Part shown: positions 61,585 through 64,000 of the stretch, piece by piece
Layout of the letters: every line of letters starts with the position of its first letter
Numbering within the stretch: position 1 is the stretch's first letter
Source: Solibacillus sp. FSL W7-1464
GTDB lineage: Bacteria > Bacillota > Bacilli > Bacillales_A > Planococcaceae
Direction of reading: 5' to 3'
Assembly: GCF_038004425.1 (NCBI RefSeq)
Contig: NZ_JBBORC010000001.1
Coordinates: 1,589,001-1,653,000, forward strand
Length of the DNA: 64,000 bases
The notes under the pieces: model-generated
What the model was told of the DNA's origin: nothing
What the model saw: only the letters and a program-made list of their open reading frames with translations
The model's database searches: none
Made by a program: the position numbers and the translations under genes

Positions 61585-63978
61585 ATGACGAAAGAACTGA
61601 CATTGCAAGTAACAGGTATGACGTGCGCGGCATGTTCGGCAAGGATTGAAAAAGGTTTGAACCGTATGGATGGGGTTGAATCGGCGAACGTCAATCTAGC
61701 CGTTGAAAAAGCGGCGGTTCAATACGATGAAACGGTTATTAAAGCACAGGATATCGAAAAGAAGATTCAGGCACTTGGCTATGATGTCGTCAAAGAGAAA
61801 GCGGACTTCACAATCGATGGAATGACGTGTGCGGCGTGTTCGGCAAGAATCGAAAAAGTGCTTGGGAAAATGGATGGGATTGCATCGGCAAATGTGAACC
61901 TGGCATTGGAAAAAGCAACGATAGAATTTAACCCGTCACAAGTTTCGGTGTCCGATATTATGGCGCGAATCGAAAAAATCGGTTATGGCGCACAGCCGGT
62001 CGTTGAAGGCGATGCGGTTGATCATCGGGAAAAAGCGATCCAACGGCAAACGGTTAAATTTATCTCGGCTGCCATTCTATCATTGCCGCTGTTATGGACG
62101 ATGGTTGCCCATTTTTCATTTACGAGCTTTTTATATGTGCCTGATATTCTTATGAATCCTTGGGTACAGCTGGCATTAGCAACACCTGTTCAATTTATTA
62201 TTGGCTGGCAATTCTACGTGGGCGCATATAAATCATTGCGCAGTGGTGCTGCAAATATGGATGTGCTCGTCGTGATGGGAACAAGTGCGGCCTATTTCTA
62301 TAGTATTTATCAAATGCTCGCACATCCGAACGGCCATATGCCCCACCTGTATTTTGAGACGAGCGCGGTGCTGATTACACTGATTTTATTAGGAAAACTG
62401 TTTGAAGCACGTGCAAAAGGCAGATCATCACAGGCAATCAAGCAGTTGATGGGGATGCAGGCGAAATCAGCGCTTGTGATCCGTGATGGCGTCGAGCAGT
62501 CTGTGCCGCTCGAAGAAGTGCGCATCCATGATATCGTCCGAGTGAAGCCGGGTGAAAAAATACCTGTTGATGGGGAAGTCGTTTCCGGAACTTCAGCAGT
62601 GGATGAATCGATGCTGACAGGTGAAAGTTTGCCTGTGGAAAAAAGTATCGGAGATTTCGTTTACGGTGCCACACTGAATAAAAATGGCGCACTGGAAATG
62701 AAGGCATTAAAAGTTGGCAGTGAAACAGCTTTGTCGCAAATCATTAAAATCGTCGAGTCGGCTCAAGGCTCCAAAGCACCGATTCAGCGTCTTGCCGATA
62801 AGATTTCCAATATTTTTGTGCCGATCGTTGTAGGGATTGCCGTTGTAACATTCCTATTATGGTGGCTGATCGGCGGAGAATTTATCCAGGCATTTGAAGC
62901 GACGATTGCCGTTCTTGTTATCGCATGTCCATGTGCGCTCGGTTTGGCGACGCCGACATCGATTATGGCAGGTTCAGGCCGTGCCGCACAGCTCGGCATA
63001 CTGTTTAAAGGCGGCGAACATCTTGAACAGACAGGTTTTGTCGATACGATTGTTGTCGATAAAACAGGAACCGTGACAAACGGAAAGCCTGTGCTGACAG
63101 ATGTTGTACTGTTCAATAATTTTGATGAAATTGATGTGCTTCGCATCGTTGCATCAGCAGAAAAACAGTCCGAGCATCCATTGGCAGAAGCAATTGTTGA
63201 AGGTGTATTAGAGCGCGGGATTGCACTTTCGAATGTTTCTGGCTTCCAGGCTCTTCCCGGGCTTGGTATTGAAGCGCAAGTGGATAACACAGAAGTTGCT
63301 GCCGGTACGAGAAAGCTGATGCAAGATCGACAAATTCGTATTGATGAATCAGTTGAACAGCAACTCATTTCATTGGAACAGCAAGGGAAGACGGCGATGC
63401 TTGTTGCGATCAACAAACAATTTGCAGCAATCATTGCCGTCGCGGATACGGTAAAAGAAACATCTGCTGAAGCGGTAAAACGTCTGCACGAACTTGGCCT
63501 GAAAGTCATTATGCTTACAGGGGACAATGAGCGTACCGCCAATGCGATTGCAGCGGAAGTCGGTATTGATGAAGTAATTGCAGAAGTGCTGCCGGAACAA
63601 AAGGCACAGCAAATCGAAGACTTGAAACAACAAGGGCGTAATGTTGCAATGGTCGGTGACGGGATCAACGACGCACCGGCACTTGCGGTCGCTGATATCG
63701 GGATGGCGATCGGCACGGGTACGGATGTAGCGATGGAAGCGGCGGACATCACATTAATTCGCGGGGATCTGAACAGTATTGCCGATGCGATTATAATGAG
63801 CCGTAAAACGATGACGAATATTAGACAAAATCTGTTTTGGGCATTTGCCTATAATGTCATCGGTATTCCGATTGCCGCGCTAGGGTTCCTTGCTCCATGG
63901 GTAGCAGGCGCAGCAATGGCATTCAGTTCCGTTTCCGTTGTGTTGAATGCATTAAGACTGCAGCGTGTGAAATTGTAA
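61585..63978 (+). CDS. copA: Copper-exporting P1B-type ATPase CopA
   Basis: 797 residues with two N-terminal metal domains (each with [12 protein letters not shown]), the CPC translocation motif ([13 protein letters not shown]), DKTGTVTNG phosphorylation site, SEHPLAEAI and [12 protein letters not shown]. Same length as B. subtilis CopA. GAGGTGAG site before the ATG. The gene is complete; the stop lies 22 bases before the window end. Confidence 0.96.
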   Translation: MTKELTLQVTGMTCAACSARIEKGLNRMDGVESANVNLAVEKAAVQYDETVIKAQDIEKKIQALGYDVVKEKADFTIDGMTCAACSARIEKVLGKMDGIASANVNLALEKATIEFNPSQVSVSDIMARIEKIGYGAQPVVEGDAVDHREKAIQRQTVKFISAAILSLPLLWTMVAHFSFTSFLYVPDILMNPWVQLALATPVQFIIGWQFYVGAYKSLRSGAANMDVLVVMGTSAAYFYSIYQMLAHPNGHMPHLYFETSAVLITLILLGKLFEARAKGRSSQAIKQLMGMQAKSALVIRDGVEQSVPLEEVRIHDIVRVKPGEKIPVDGEVVSGTSAVDESMLTGESLPVEKSIGDFVYGATLNKNGALEMKALKVGSETALSQIIKIVESAQGSKAPIQRLADKISNIFVPIVVGIAVVTFLLWWLIGGEFIQAFEATIAVLVIACPCALGLATPTSIMAGSGRAAQLGILFKGGEHLEQTGFVDTIVVDKTGTVTNGKPVLTDVVLFNNFDEIDVLRIVASAEKQSEHPLAEAIVEGVLERGIALSNVSGFQALPGLGIEAQVDNTEVAAGTRKLMQDRQIRIDESVEQQLISLEQQGKTAMLVAINKQFAAIIAVADTVKETSAEAVKRLHELGLKVIMLTGDNERTANAIAAEVGIDEVIAEVLPEQKAQQIEDLKQQGRNVAMVGDGINDAPALAVADIGMAIGTGTDVAMEAADITLIRGDLNSIADAIIMSRKTMTNIRQNLFWAFAYNVIGIPIAALGFLAPWVAGAAMAFSSVSVVLNALRLQRVKL

Positions 63979-64000
63979 AATATTCGGTATCCTGGATAAA

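Noticed and set aside
1-64000. CRISPR arrays, tRNA and rRNA genes
   Set aside because: No regularly spaced direct repeats, cloverleaf-like GGTTCGAATCC segments or rRNA stretches were noticed.

Overview
The window looks like a chromosome segment of a low-GC, endospore-forming Firmicute of the order Bacillales, most likely Planococcaceae (Solibacillus/Lysinibacillus type). The grounds are AGGAGG-type ribosome sites, frequent TTG/GTG starts, a Spo0E-like phosphatase, a bacilliredoxin, CsoR/CopZ/CopA, CadC/CadA, and a Bacillus-style anaerobic cobalamin cluster with CbiH60 and CbiET fusions. The genus is an inference from gene style, not a database match.

Layout. 0.3-2.6 kb: an MFS transporter, a metE 3' relic and two 43-residue small genes. 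2.6-5.5 kb (minus): cbiMNQO cobalt importer under a cobalamin riboswitch. 6.0-28.8 kb (plus): a second cobalamin riboswitch followed by about 22.5 kb of tightly packed genes: the anaerobic corrin ring pathway (cbiH60, J, C, D, ET, L, F, G, A), precorrin-2 supply (sirC, sumT), adenosylation and amidation (cobO, cobQ), a BtuFCD-type importer, a CbiW-CbiX chelatase fusion, cbiB, cobD and cobC, plus less understood redox and methyltransferase genes. Nucleotide-loop genes cobU/cobP, cobS and cobT are not in the window.

28.8-33.7 kb is a scar zone: a relic of the nrdF 3' end, a truncated zinc-ribbon gene, a free-standing GIY-YIG endonuclease, an IS66 element with a perfect 8-bp target duplication, and pseudogene remains. 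33.7-39.5 kb (minus) is a class Ib ribonucleotide reductase operon nrdH-nrdI-nrdE-nrdF interrupted by three group I introns (two in nrdE, one in nrdF); the 1.1-kb intron carries a GIY-YIG endonuclease. This operon starts with a third cobalamin riboswitch. The importer, the B12 pathway and the B12-independent reductase are therefore tied to the same vitamin signal; by inference a B12-dependent reductase encoded elsewhere takes over when B12 is plentiful.

39.6-48.5 kb is ordinary core: dut, small membrane proteins, an esterase, two phosphatases, a CDF metal exporter, a TetM/EF-G-like GTPase and a YdhR-like protein. 48.5-55.1 kb is an accessory block of small genes (HIT protein, cadC-cadA, secreted and membrane proteins, DUF5071) in which most genes or operons are followed by a recurring imperfect hairpin. 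The block is bracketed by a decayed partial copy and an intact copy of the same terminator-plus-GNAT locus. 55.3-64 kb: GNAT, FAD amine-oxidase/desaturase-like enzyme, an SOS-boxed WYL-like protein, a TerC-family protein with a leader terminator, Spo0E-like, bacilliredoxin, an RsmJ-like methyltransferase, and a csoR-copZ / copA copper set with two CsoR-type operators. I saw no tRNA, rRNA or CRISPR array.
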